In this document: positions 23,302 to 35,270 of the stretch, piece after piece
How positions within the stretch are numbered: the first letter of the stretch is position 1
Layout: each line of letters opens with the position of its first letter
Origin: Orychophragmus violaceus
Taxonomy: Eukaryota > Streptophyta > Magnoliopsida > Brassicales > Brassicaceae
Length of the DNA: 64,000 nt
Assembly: GCA_030180135.1 (NCBI GenBank)
Contig: CM058238.1
Span: forward strand, 87,800,619-87,864,618
Direction: 5' to 3'
Notes under the pieces: generated by a model
Told to the model about the DNA's origin: nothing
Database searches by the model: none
Seen by the model: only the letters and a program-made list of their open reading frames with translations
Position numbers and translations under genes: made by a program

Positions 23302-24834
23302 CTTAGGGTTTTATCATTGAATCAGACCTGTTTATTGAATTTGATGATTTAGATTCGCAAACTAGGTTGTTTGGTTAGAACATGTCAGATCGATTTCGAT
23401 CAAGATCGAGTCTGTGTTTTCGCACAGTGTCGATCGACACACTAGGTGTGTCGGTTGACACAGAACAGCGAAAACGACAGATTCGGCGGCTAGGGTTTTT
23501 CGCGAAGAAAAAACGGAAGCCTTCTGTGTCGATCGACACAGGTTGAGTGTCGGTCGACACAGAGTAGATTCGATCGAGTGTTGATCGACACAGGTTAGTG
23601 TCGGTCGACACATACCTAGCAAATGGTTAATCGGTTCAATTGGATTAGACCGGTTATCATGCTTGGTTAAGTCCGAACAGATCGGTTTAAATTGGATGAA
23701 TTGGTTTAATTGGATTGAACTAATTATCTCAATTAGCATGAACCGATGGGTTGAATCAGTTTGATTGGATAAAACGGTTCAATTGAATTGGACCGGTTAT
23801 CGCAATCAGTTGAAACTGGTTAAAACGGTTTAAAATTGGATGAATTGATTCAATTGGATTGAACCAGTTATCACAATTAATATAAACCGATTTGAATGGT
23901 TAAGATCAGTTTGATCTGATAAGTCGGTTCAATTGAATTGGACCGGTTATCAAAACTGTCTTCGGTTAAGGTCTATGTCGACCGTCACACACGGGTTGTG
24001 TCGATCGACATGACCGGATTGATGAACCGGGATTAATTGGATTAACTGTTTATTGAAGTCCGGTTCTGTTTGGTGGTGTCGATCGACAGACATAGTCTGC
24101 GTCGATCGATACAGTGCTCGGAATTCTGGTTATTGAACCTTGAATTTGCAGAAACCAAACTCGACCTAAACCTTGATCAAAGCTTAGCTTCAATATGGTC
24201 AACTGTCAAAACTCATTTCATTGTGTGATGGTCTAGCCAAGAGCTTGGTGTCCACAATTAGGTGAGTAAGGCAGGTAATTAAGTTGATGGAATTGCAGTG
24301 CTTGACATCAACAATTACATGACCTAATAGATTGATTTGCTAACCTTTCAGAGTTTAGTTTCCTCAACTAAATATCAAGTGAACTTGATGTCTTGCCCAA
24401 TTTTGTCAGCTGTGAAAACTCGTGTTGTTGTTGGATATCCTTGGAGTCCTTGGTATCCACAACAAAATGAGTAATGCAGGTGATCATTGATAGACTTGCA
24501 GTGCAACTATTAGTGATCACAAGACATAAGAGATTGGTTTTTCTTGACTGGGCTATCAGAAGTTCTGGGCCCAGAGACATCAGAGTGGATTAGACATAGT
24601 TTGTCTCATCCACAACCAAGAGTTGTACTGGGTACAATTAGCAACGATTTGCTTACCTAGATAACTAAAGTCTGGATGATGGCGAGTCGCCCACTCAGAT
24701 TTTGGTGAAGTATGGATCTTGGATCATTATATTCATAGAGAAAACATTGTTTGAATATAATACGAGTTTTCTTATTAGATAAGATTTCTCGTCATATACA
24801 TAACTAAATCTTTGTTTTTCTTGGATTTCAGCTT
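23302..24834 (+). other. Copia 1 leader with palindrome arrays
   Basis: This 1.5-kb untranslated leader holds about ten CpG-rich TGTCGATCGACA-type motifs (23427-23610, 23975-24110) and repeated GGTTCAATTGGATTGAACC-type inverted repeats (23630-23950). The distal part (24540-24720) is shared with copia 3 at 63270-63430. Confidence 0.75.
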
Positions 24835-25749
24835 ATGTCTATGACTACTTTCTCGTTGCGATCCGTCCTTGAGAAGGACAAGTTAAATGGATCCAACTTC
24901 CTGGATTAGTATCGGAATCTGAGATTCATTCTCAAGCAGGAGAGCAAGGATTATGTCCTTGAAAAGGCTCTTCCAGAAAGGCTTGGGACCAATCGCTCGC
25001 ATGCAGCATATAATGCTTGGAATAAGCATTATATTCATGTGGTAGATGTACGTTGTCTGATGTTGGCTACCATGAACTCGGACTTGAAAAGTCAATACGA
25101 GAACGTGGAGTCGCCAATAGAGATGATCACCAGCCTGAAACTGAAGTTTCAGGATCTGGCACGAGTTGAGAGATTCCAGATGGTGAAGTCTCTCACTGGG
25201 TGCAAGCTACCAGAGGATGCTCCAGTAAGTCCTCATGTCATTAAAATGATGGGTTACATTGATAACCTGGGGAAACTGGAATGTCCTGTCAGCTTAGAGT
25301 TGGCCACTGACATCATTCTGCAGTCACTGCCGTCAAGCTATGATAAGTTCATTAAGAACTATATCAAGAAAGGCTTGACGAAGACGTTGACTGAGCTGCA
25401 TGGCATGCTCAAAGTAGTAGAGCAAGACATCATAAAGGGTAAAAGATTTGAGGAATCTTGTGTTGGCAAGGGTAGAGGCAGGGCAGTCCAGATTTGGAAT
25501 CAGGATAAGCCTGTGTCATCTTATAAGCCCAAGTCAGGCCCATCTGGTGTTAGAAAATGCTTCTACTGCGACGAGGCAGGGCATTGGAAGAGAGACTGCA
25601 TTAAATTCTTGGAAGATTCACAAGAGATGAAGGAGATGTATGGTACTTCTTCTTCAGGTATTGTGTTATTAATTCAAGTTCTACATAAGTATTGGATACT
25701 AGTTGTGGTACTGATATTTTTGAAATATGCAGGACCTAAGCGACAGTAG
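24835..25749 (+). pseudogene. Gag of copia 1
   Basis: ATG at 24835 begins MSMTTFSLRSVLEKDKLNGS. A TAG at 24907-24909 stands where copia 2 has the Trp of NWSRNLR. The frame then stays open through a UBN2-type gag region to a CCHC zinc knuckle, CFYCDEAGHWKRDC, near 25560. It leaves frame around 25660. In another frame the protease motif reads VLDTSCGTDI, so the catalytic DTG is DTS. Confidence 0.88.
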
Positions 25750-28000
25750 AACGTTGAAGAAACGACAAGTGGAACTGCGTGTCTGGTATGAAGCAATAGT
25801 TGCTGCATGAGCCGTAGAGATTCTCCACTTCTAGGAGCCTTTCATACTTGGTTTTAGAGATTAAGTAATTGCTACTATGTATCTGCCTTGTGCAGAAATG
25901 TCTTTCATCTTCTTGTAAAGAATTTGGATGTTTTTCATTTTGATAAAAGACAAGTTTTGTTCTTTAGATCTTAATGAAATATCATATGGTAGCACCCCGT
26001 TTAGAATGGGTTTTATATCTTAAACCAGCGTGAGTTTGAATATAACACAAATACTGAAGGTTTAAGTCTGATGACTCGAACTCGACTTTTCTTGGCATAG
26101 TCGTTTAACCACATAAAGTGAAACGGATTCAAAAGTTCCATAGTTTTGGACTCATTTGATTATTAATCACTTGAGATATGAATTCTGGTCACTGGGCCAA
26201 ATGACTGAGGCCCCTTTTAGCAGAGCTAAAGGAAACGGGCCAAAAACTTATTGGGCTTTTCACATACTGATGTATGCGGCCCGATGAGCATTAGTGCCAA
26301 AGGAAATATTCTGTACTTCATTTACCTTATTGATGGCATCAATAAGTATGGCTGTGTTCATTTGATGAGACACGAGCATGAATCCCTTGAGGAGTTCCAA
26401 GATGAAGTGTAGAACCGATTTGACAGAAGTATTGAGATCCTCGATTGGATCGCGGAGGAAAATACTTGAGTCATAAATTGGGTGATCATCTGACAGAATG
26501 AATCGGATCTTATTAGATATGCTCCGATTAATGATGAGTCACAGGAATCTTCCATAATCATTTAAGAATTCGTTCTAAAATGTCTGTCTTTGCGCAGAAA
26601 AGGGTTTCAATCAGAATCAATTGAAAGACACCACATTGGATGTGGGCTGGAAGTCTTTTCAAGAAAGTTGTTTCTGATGATTTGGGGATGATAGCTAATA
26701 AGGTTGAACCCAAATCTGATTAGTTCTACCTCGCTGGTTGTCCTAGGGAAACCAAGGCTTACTATTTTTATAACCAATCCGAGAACAAAGTTTTGTTGTT
26801 CGGAACTGTGTCTTTTGAGAAAGATCATACTTTTCAAAAGGAACAGTGGGAGTAAAAGTAAACATCGAAGAAATTCGATAAACACAGGAGGCTGCTCAAC
26901 CTGTTGAGAGAAAGCAGCGGTAAGATCTACAAAGTGCTGTAGGATCTACACCTGTGGAGCCTGAAATTCGCAGATCCGAAAGGATCCGTCACTAACTCGA
27001 GAGTGATTTCTCGTAGCCGATTGTCGTGATCTGTTGATCATTGAAAAGTGACGAGCATGCGAAATTCAAAGAAGCGATGGTGAACCCCAACTCCGAAAAA
27101 TTGGCTGGGTATGCATGTTAGCTTCATCGATCCATTTCTGGATTGAAGCAAACATCTTGGAGTTGGAATCAACATTCTGATAATGTGGTCAAGAGTTTTG
27201 ACTTGATCAGAATAGAAATGAAACCATGCGTTTACAAGAAGACTAGTGGGAGCGTAATTGCAATTCTCACACCGTATGTACGTAATGTACTTAATCTCAT
27301 AAACGACGTTCCGACGCTAAAGTCTTGTCAAGATTTGGGTCGGAAGTCAAATTTAACGATGGACATGGGAGAAGGCCGTAAAGTTCTTGGAATAAGGATC
27401 CATTGGAATGGATCAGAAAGGCTAATTGGATCATGTCAAAATCCTTATGTTGATAAGGTATTGGACATTTCATATGTGCTTAATTCCAAGAATGGCTTCA
27501 TACCAAAGGTCTTATAGTAACAATATTAGCAAGATGAAGTGTTTTTGAACACTGGCTGAACTAGTATTAATGAGTGTGATTGCTTATGCTGCTGCAATAG
27601 AATCCATCATAAATGCCATATTTTGCGCTCGTCTAGATGCAGCTCACGCATAGAGTATGACGAGAAAATACCAATCTGTTCCGGTAATAGTCACTGAACA
27701 GTTACCAGAAATATCCCAAGTGTTTGAGAAACACTAAGGATAGGTTCGTGGTGAACTGAGGAAGTGACGAACCAGTTGAAAGTAGTTAGACGGACAAAGA
27801 CGATTCCCGGCTCCCACCTGGCATGTCTTTTTGTCTGAATAGCGGTGCTATCTGTTGGAAGGGCTCCAAGCAGTGGACCGTAGAATAGTGCTTTTATCTG
27901 AATGGCGGTGTGGTTTGTTGAAATTGTTTCAAGCAAAACACCGCAAAGTCTCCCACAACCTAAGCACGAGATTTATTCTCTTGCTGTAGGTATTAGATAT
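25750..28000 (+). pseudogene. Integrase, RT and RNase H remnants of copia 1
   Basis: Ordered but broken pieces can be recognised against copia 2: integrase core near 26310-26460 (INKYGCVHLMRHEHESLEEF), the post-integrase region near 26700-26870 and RT at 27143-27520 (VYKKTSGS, MGEGRKVLGIRIHWNGSERL). The catalytic YVDD reads YVRN, which removes both aspartates. RNase H traces follow to about 27960. Large deletions remove most of the integrase. It cannot encode working enzymes. Confidence 0.8.
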
Positions 28001-28841
28001 CTGAAGAGATGATCTTGATTCTAGTGGGAGTTATTTAGTTATGTTATGATCTTTACATAGACATGCTATGGCAAAGTTTGTGTAAGTTAAACTGACATCG
28101 GTATTATTTAATTATTGGATAATTAAGTAATAGTCCCAAAATATTTTATGTACATCTTATAGGCCATCAAGTTGATGACTTGATCATGAAACCCTATAAG
28201 TAAAAGATGACATAAATTATGATTGTCCTTAGTCAAGGTTATTGAAGTGGGACACCAATAACCGCGCGAGACTAACATGTGAGGTGATTGTTGGACTAAG
28301 TTTCATGGAGTCAATGATATAATTATCACAGTCAATCACATAGATGTATGTTGGTGAACATATGATCGGACATGACCCGCTAATGAGAAATTCACAGGAT
28401 AGTTATATCAGTGTCATGGCAGTTTCTCATTACGACTATAGAGTATAGTCCTTAGACCTGAGTTCATCATGCTTTCTAGCATATGAATTGGTGCGTTTTG
28501 ACCTTGTCAAACGTCGTTCCGTAACTGGCGGCTATAACGGCATTGCTTATGCGTATCATGAAGTATGTGTAGAAACAGGGATGGAACAAGATGGGATTTG
28601 TCCCTCCCAAGTAACGGGAGATAAATATCTCAGGGCCCATCGAAGATTTGATACTGAGAAAATGCATGGCCGTGCTCAAACGAGGTGATTGTCAGTCGTT
28701 TGTTATATCAGTATTGATCAGGAGTTCGATGAACATGATGTTGGCTATAATAAGGATGACACAGTCTCCTGCCTTATGCCATATCGAGATATAGAGACGA
28801 AGGGATTGTAGAAATATGTGATTCCAGTACAAGTGGGAGAT
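28001..28841 (+). other. 3' noncoding region and polypurine tract of copia 1
   Basis: No coding similarity. It ends with AAGTGGGAGAT (28831-28841), the plus-strand primer, directly before the 3' LTR. Confidence 0.75.
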
Positions 28842-29572
28842 TGTTGGGATTATGTCCTGAAATCACATTGTACTCACTCTAGAGATAGTTGTATTGTCGA
28901 GATCGGACAATTCATATGATACTGGGTAGTAATAATGTTTTGCTAGAAACGCTTATGACAAATGAGTTGTAACTCATTTCCAGTATCGTGTGAACCTACA
29001 GGGTCACACACCTAAGCAAGTTGGACATAGTTCGTATGGGATTGATCATTGGCATATGGTCTGGTCGATGTGTATTGGATACACATCGAATATAAGTTTT
29101 AATGAGGTGTGTCGATCGACACCATTGGGTGCGTCGGTCGACACAAGACGTGTGTCGATCGACACCACTAAGTGTGTCGGTCGACACAAGGCCGAAACCG
29201 AAACTGATGTTTCGGTTTATGTCGAGGTCTGTATATAAGTGATCTTATAATCTCGACCTAAGGAGACGAGCGCCGCCCAGACAGTGTTTTCTCAGAGAGA
29301 AAACACAGAAACCTCGAAGAACTCAGTTCCCAGGAGATCCGAGCCCCGGTACTAGCATCCCGGCGGATTCCAGCTTGTGTGCGTGTGGACTGCAGTAGAG
29401 GCGCAGCATCTGAGGTGCTCCAGAGATCTCGTTTATCTGACCATCTTCCGCTGCCAATCTCCAGGTAAACACGAGATCAGATCCTTGATTCAATTAACTA
29501 GACCCTAGATCCTAGGCTTCAGGAACATGACAACAATTCTGAATCTGGTAGAATTGGCTCGAAGTTCCAACA
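28842..29572 (+). repeat. 3' LTR of copia 1
   Basis: Matches 22557-23288 at about 98%, including the four palindromic motifs (29107-29188). Confidence 0.93.
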
Positions 29573-29577
29573 ATACA

Positions 29578-30427
29578 GGCTCAAAAGTGTCATATCCCTT
29601 GAGATGGTTGAAGAATTGGGGATCAAGAGTATTGAGAGCTACAAATATACTCTCACCTTTGGGGATTCTTCAACGAAGGTACCATATGGGGAGCTTAAAG
29701 ACTACCCGGTGATGATTGGGGATTGTAAAATCCCAACTGATTTTGTCGTTATGAGGATGAAGAAGGGCAATAAGCTTCCTCTACTCTTGGGCACTGATTT
29801 TCTCAACACTACTGGTACAACAATGGATTTCAACAACAAGAGGGTAGTACTCACAAAGGTGAATGATAAGATGTTCTATCCCATGAAGTCATCCTCCATC
29901 AACACTTGTGGAACCATAGTGACCTTAATCCCGAGGAGGAAAGGACTTTTGCTAGTCTTGCCAAGCTTGAGTATTGTGCATCCATCATTTTGGGAGATTT
30001 GAAGATTGAGGAGCCACAAGTTGAAGAGGTTGAGAAGTTGTACTCTCCAAAGGTTGAACAAGTTGTGAAAGATGCTTTAGTTGGAGAGAGTAGTAAAGAG
30101 CTGATGAGTGAACCCTTGGAAAGTGTTCCATTAGAGGAGGTGAGTGGAGCAAAGGAAGCTCCTCTTAAGATAAAGAAGAAGAAGGGAAAAGCACCTACAA
30201 CTTCTACTCATACTCAAGCTCCTAACACACTCACTCTCCACCCTTTGAAGCTTAAGGATGGGACAATAGAGTATAAGGTAAAATGCAAGGGGATGTCTAA
30301 GCCATTCTCAAGTGCAAGAGCCATCCTTACTCCTGAGCTCCAAGCTGATCCAAACAAGCTCCAAGAGCAATTCAACAAAGTCTTGACAATCACTCGAAAG
30401 GTCAAGACTCCTCCACCTCCTCACTAA
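29578..30427 (+). pseudogene. Protease and C-terminal linker of element B
   Basis: This continues the ORF interrupted at 22556. The first codons supply the Gly-Ser of the protease DTG motif. A small frameshift follows before 29604, where MVEELGIKSIESYKYTLTFG begins the retropepsin fold, with IPTDFVV and LLLGTDFLNTTG (flap and second-half motif) near 29730-29820. Another frameshift near 29905 leads to an acidic, Lys-rich tail ending at 30427. No RT follows, although autonomous Athila elements (compare element C) continue directly into RT. Confidence 0.8.
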
Positions 30428-32261
30428 AAGAAAAGGTAGTCAAGCTTAGTGACTTAAAACAAGCTCACTTGGGAGGAAGTCCCATGTCTATCTCTTGTAA
30501 ATATTGCTTTATGTTTTAAGTTTCCTAGTCATTGTTGATCTCTCTATTAGATCTCTTCAGGTTTTAGGCTATATAGGTCTTGGCGTTGGGAGAAAGAAAA
30601 AGGAAGGGTCATGGCGAAATTGAAGAAGAACCGGGCTCTCATCCAAGTTGGGAGGAACTCTCTAGCCTCTACCTCCCATCCCTCCACCCCATTTCACTCC
30701 ACTTAAAGCTCCAAGTAACTCACTCCAATCTCTTTTTCACCTCTTTGTTTCATTTTGCATTTTTACATTTCTCTTTGGTCTCTTTCCCTTGCTTCTTTCA
30801 CACAAGGGACTATGTGATTTAAGTTTGGGGGAGGAGACTAGTTGCTAATGATGTGTTTTGTGTTCTTATCTTTCTTTCCTGCATATTGAGTCTCATTTCA
30901 TGCATCTAAGGCATAGAAAACCATAAAATTTTTTCACAAAAAGAAAGCATATAGTTGAGTCTAGAAGTCATTTAAGATTGTTTTCATTAAAGTTTGAGAG
31001 TTAAAGCTTGTGTTCTTTATAAAAAAAAATTGTTTGAGCATGTGGTTATTGGATGCATCTTGTGAACTTGAAATTAAGGAAGAACCCTTCTTGGATCTCA
31101 TGCATTATTGTTCACTTCTTGGTTGAAACATGTTGTGATTTGAATCATTCCCTATCTATTAGAACTCTTAATATTGACTTGAATTATCATGTTGTGCAAT
31201 GAAAGGTGAACTCATGGATACTTGATACATACTTGGACTATCTTCTCCCTTTCTACCACTCTCTTGTTAGTCCAAGTAGATTTCCCCACCTTGAACCAAG
31301 CTTTCCTTCAAGCCTAAACACTCTAGTGAGAGATGAGAGGCCTTTTTCTTGAATCAACTAGGCAAAAAGTGTTGAGTTTGGAACGACAAGGATATGTCTT
31401 CATTGTAAAGCTAGCCTTACATCATTGGGTTATGCATAGGATAGGAAAGAAGTTTGGGGGAGTTGGGAAGAAAAGGAAAAAGGGAATGAGAAAAAGATTG
31501 AGAAAAGAAAGAGGGGATTGGAAAAGAAAAAGAAAAGTTGATAGCTCTAAGTGTTTGTGAAAGATAAGTCTCAAGTTTTAATGAGAGAAAAGAAGCCAAA
31601 GTTGGCTCAAACATCAAAAGAAAAAGAAAGAAAAGAGACTAGTGAAAAGATAAGAAAGAGCTAAGCAAAGAAAAGAAATCCTCTAAGTGTTTAAAGAAGA
31701 AAGAAGTGATCAAAGTTGGGAGAAGAAGGCAAAAATGCCTTAAGGAAAGGGTAGCTTAGGAAGGGAATCTTTGGTTTAGAAGAAGAGTTAAGATCATTGT
31801 AGGGATTTGGGTAGAATGAGAATCTATCCTTGTATGCATGAGTTGTTTCTTACTCTTAGCATTTTGCTATAGTTCATTCCTTCCTTGAGAGATCCTTTGT
31901 TTTTGAAACCCACACTTCATTTGAGATCACTTTTATCTCAAGACCTTAAACCCTTAGCCAAATGTGTTCATTTGATTTGCACTATCATGATCCACCATTG
32001 CTTAATGAATGTTAAAGGGAATGAGGATATGAATTCATGCGTAGGTTGAGACTTGAACTTGATGCTTGTGTTGATGGGAATGGCTAACTCTTTTGAAGTA
32101 GAGTTAACTTGATTGTAGCTCTTAATTGCTTGTCTTAACTTTGTTTCCACTTATGCTTAACAATTGGTTTTGAAAGCTTTGAACTCTCAATTTCAAACCT
32201 TTTTTCCTATTTGTCTTTGATTGTTTGCTTGCGGACAAGCAAAAGACAAGTTTGGGGGAAT
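30428..32261 (+). other. 3' noncoding region of element B with repeated PPT-like tracts
   Basis: 1.8 kb without coding capacity. The purine-rich consensus AGTTTGGGGGA occurs three times: about 30821-30833, 31451-31462 and directly before the LTR (32249-32261). A strongly purine-biased stretch covers about 31440-31760. Confidence 0.75.
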
Positions 32262-33713
32262 TGATGTTATCACATTTTAGGCATTTTAGTTTGGTAAATA
32301 TTCATGTTTTAGTTACAAATTTCATTGAGTCTTGTTGTTTTCTTGAGTCTTTTATTTTATTTAGTAGTTATATGTCATTTAGAGTTAGACTTTGCATTTT
32401 AGTGTTTTTGGGAGTGTTTTATTTCATTTTACAGGATGTTGGATATTTACAAGGGAGATTGCAAGGAGTGTAATTGGTAAGAGTCAACAATTGTGTGCTA
32501 ATGGAGTCATATAGCGTAAGGGAGCATGTTCACGTGGTGAAAACGGACCTCAGGCCCAAGCCACCATCAAGCCCAAGCCCCCCCCCCCCCCCCCCCCCCC
32601 CCCCGGCGACAAGTTTCATGGTGAGTGGACATCATGTGGTAGCGGCTTGCGTATCGGCTCACGTATCGGTTTAGCCAACCGATACTCCGTCGACAATATA
32701 TCCGAGAGTTCGTATCAGGTTCCATATCGACCAGCCTGACCTATACAGTCATCAGATTTTCAATTGGATCAGGGTCAATACCCGGTTTGTTCCGGGTTGA
32801 CCCGGTTCGTGCTCCTTTACTATTTAAAGCCAAAAACCTGATTTTTGTTTTTTTTAAGCTTTATTTTAGGTTCTAAACACTTTGTAAAAAAAGATTGAAT
32901 CTTTTCTTAATCTAAGTCTTGTTTTGTGTTGATTTCTTTTCTCCTTCTTTTAATCTTTTGCTAATCATCATGTTTAACATTATTCTCATGGATTTTGTTG
33001 AACTTAGAATGATTAGTGAGTAGTCTCCTTTTGAGCTTTTGGGTTAGGAAGATTTGAGTGATTAGGGGTTGAATCTTGATGTCTAGGGCTTAGTTTTGAT
33101 TGATCTTTTCTCATTAAATGTTCTTATTGCTAGATTAGGCTTAGCTAACCTTGATCTAGAACTTTGGGATTTTATTGCACATAAGGTGTTCGATGAAATG
33201 CTAGCTTTGATTTAATGAGAGCTTTACATTCTTAGCCAATGACAATTGATGTTTAAGGTGTTTAGTAGCTAAAGGACTTGTGATTAATGCATGCTTGCTT
33301 GTGATTAGCCAATGAGAGTTGATGTTTAATGTTTGATTAGCATAGGGTTAATGACATGAGAGTGTATTAACTTGAATTAGTGTTCCTAAGCTAAAGGATT
33401 AGCATTTTAATGTTGTGTTTGACATATTGATTCAATGCTTAGTTACTTAGATCAATTTCCTATACCCAAGAGCTTGATCTTTAATCATCTATTTGAATTA
33501 TCTTGTTTGTTCTCTCTTGCTTGATTTTATTGCTTGATATTGTTAAATTGCACTTAGGATATTAGAATTTCAACTTGAATTTGAGTAACTTGACTAATCT
33601 GGTTTGGTGCATTCTTATTGGCATAATCCAATCCCATTTTGGTTCGATACCTCTTACTACACGATAAGTAAGAGGAATTGATACCTCAAGGAATCAAACA
33701 ATTCCTGTTATCA
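32262..33713 (+). repeat. 3' LTR of element B
   Basis: 1452 bp, about 98.4% identical to the 5' LTR. It carries a run of 27 C at 32578-32604, where the 5' LTR has GCCTGCAAAG and nine C (19467-19475). Confidence 0.93.
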
Positions 33714-33797
33714 CCACTCCTTTTCCAATTATGCCTCCAAAAGAACTGTTAGATAGCGCAAGTCTAATTCTTCTCCTATGCTCAACATCACTACCCT
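33714..33797 (-). pseudogene. Captured BTR1-like KH-domain exon, proximal half
   Basis: The minus strand reads EGSDVEHRRRIRLALSNSSF, then GGIIGKG, matching the second KH domain of the Arabidopsis RNA-binding protein BTR1 (family form [25 protein letters not shown]). Element B is inserted inside the codons after GKG, in the RNA-contacting GxxG loop, and the exon finishes at 19126-19141. The left exon edge is approximate. Confidence 0.8.
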
Positions 33798-33924
33798 CTT
33801 AAGCATGATCATAAACAAACAATTGCTCTCATAAATACATATTATATATACATTTGTTAATCACAGTTGTGACATTAATACAAATTAGTCAAACACAACC
33901 CATGAAAAAAAGATTACCTCATTT

Positions 33925-34823
33925 TCACCATTTCGTACTATCAACCATGTCATTATCATAATCATCCTTATCGTTGTCTTCATCTGAAGCGAATGCCTCA
34001 CTTTCATTCCTGCCATCTTCCTCGGACGACTTCACACCAGCCCCAGCCAAAACTTTGAGCTCAAACTTTCTACGCCGTTCTCCAATATCATCCCTTTGCG
34101 GTAAATCATCATTTCCAGAAACAGCCTATGTTTCATATATGGTATATGGTTTACCTTCGGCTTCCGTTTGGTGGACACAAGCTTGGTGAGTTTACCATTA
34201 TGTGTGCTATTGTGTGCATTATCCACATAATCATCGAATGTCTCTAGCTTCCTGGTTGCATCCGAGATTGAAGATTATTAATACATCACAATCTTCAGAA
34301 AGGCAGAACGAAGATCATCATAGTAAAGGAGTAAGAAATTAAAACTCAAGATATTACCTATTAGCTAATTTCTGACGTTTCTGAGCTTTATCAGACTGCG
34401 AAACAGTAAAACCAAAAACTCCATTCCTTCTTAACTTTCCCTCTAGAGCAGCTCGAAGTTTCATCATTTCCTCACTCTGAATATCAACTTGATCATTCTG
34501 CTACAAGGAAAGCAGAATCATAAGATTTGCTAGAGACGCATCACATCCAGGGGGAAGTTCTCCATCAAGTTCGTTGATCTAATCATTCACAAAGGAATAC
34601 TTTAGTCAATCTGCTTGTAAAGTCATACAACATGCAAATAGCATCACTGGATATCAATAACTTTAAAGGGTACCACATAACCTTGTCCAACAAAGCTTTG
34701 ATGTCTACAAGACGGGTAAGGACCGGATGATCACGGATGGGCTGGCCCTCAGACTTGAGTAGAAAATAAAATGTTATATATTGGCAATATGCCAGTAGCA
34801 GAATCTGCTTAACCTCCAAGTAC
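33925..34823 (-). pseudogene. Captured SAS10/THAL (Sas10/Utp3/C1D family) fragment
   Basis: Four exon-like pieces on the minus strand follow the order of plant SAS10 (THAL), a nucleolar U3-processome protein. Exon 34682-34823 reads YLEVKQILLLAYCQYITFYF and later RDHPVLTRLVDIKALLDK (Sas10/C1D domain). Exon 34358-34579 reads INELDGELPPGCDASLANLM, then a TAG where a Gln is expected, then QVDIQSEEMMKLRAALEGKL. Exon about 34150-34255 reads KLETFDDYVDNAHNSTHNGK with STKRKPK. The last exon (to about 33925) is acidic and ends prematurely. The C-terminal Sas10 domain is absent. Confidence 0.82.
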
Positions 34824-34829
34824 CTTGGA

Positions 34830-35270
34830 AATAACACATTCCGAAGAATGATGCGGTTCAGGGGATCTCTTCGTCAGCTCTTCAGGGGGAGCTGCCGCGT
34901 ATGACTCGGTAGACTCCATTGCCGCTGCAGAAGATATAGATAGAGGTAGAGAAGAACCGAATCAACCGATCGACAGTAAAAATACAATGAACAAAACGAA
35001 GGATAAAGAGAGAGAGAAAGAGGTAAGTCTCTTTCATCCAAATCTGAGACTGAGAGTGAAAATTCAAAAGTTACCTGTGCTCGCACAAATCAAGCTTGTG
35101 ATTTCTGAAGCTGAGAGAAGAGTTGAAGTCTCGATGTGTCTCGATGTGCGTCTCTCGTCCCTGGTTGGATCCCTCGGTTCTTCGTCTTTGTCGCCGAGTA
35201 GTTCGTGAAGTGAAGGAAGAAAGATGAAAAGGAAGGCACGAAGATGAACAGCTGCAAATTTGTTGGGCTG
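34830..35270 (-). pseudogene. Captured BTR1-like first exons (5' UTR and N-terminus)
   Basis: On the minus strand a UTR-like exon (about 35270-35075) ends in a CAG/GTAACT donor. After an intron a second exon (from 34924) contains ATG at 34919 and reads MESTESYAAAPPEELTKRSP with EPHHSSE, which I recognise as the N-terminus of Arabidopsis BTR1. It then runs directly into SAS10 sequence near 34830. So one donor gene is represented twice (start and KH2 exon) with a second gene placed between. Confidence 0.8.

Larger units (their letters stand above)
22557..29572 (+). mobile_element. Copia element 1, decayed coding region, intact ends
   Basis: LTRs at 22557-23288 (732 bp) and 28842-29572 (731 bp) differ at about a dozen positions plus one indel (about 1.6%). 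The target duplication ATACA is perfect (22552-22556, 29573-29577). The PBS (23290) and polypurine tract (28831-28841) are intact. The coding region is heavily degraded. It is nested in the protease codons of element B. The gag start and LTR termini show it is the same family as copia 2 and copia 3. Confidence 0.93.
19142..33713 (+). mobile_element. Ty3 element B, non-autonomous (gag-protease only), with copia 1 nested inside
   Basis: LTRs at 19142-20587 and 32262-33713 flank a tRNA-Asp PBS, a gag-protease ORF and a 3' noncoding region ending in a polypurine tract. The five-base target duplication CCACT is perfect (19137-19141, 33714-33718). I count about 23 substitutions between the LTRs over some 1440 bases (about 1.6%). 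Without the copia insertion the element is about 7.5 kb. No reverse transcriptase, RNase H or integrase can be found, so it must depend on another element's enzymes. Gag style places it with Athila/Tat-like plant Ty3 elements. Confidence 0.9.

Noticed and set aside
31333..31560. Lys/Arg-rich 75-codon frame
   Set aside because: Product of the purine-rich tract in the 3' noncoding region of element B.
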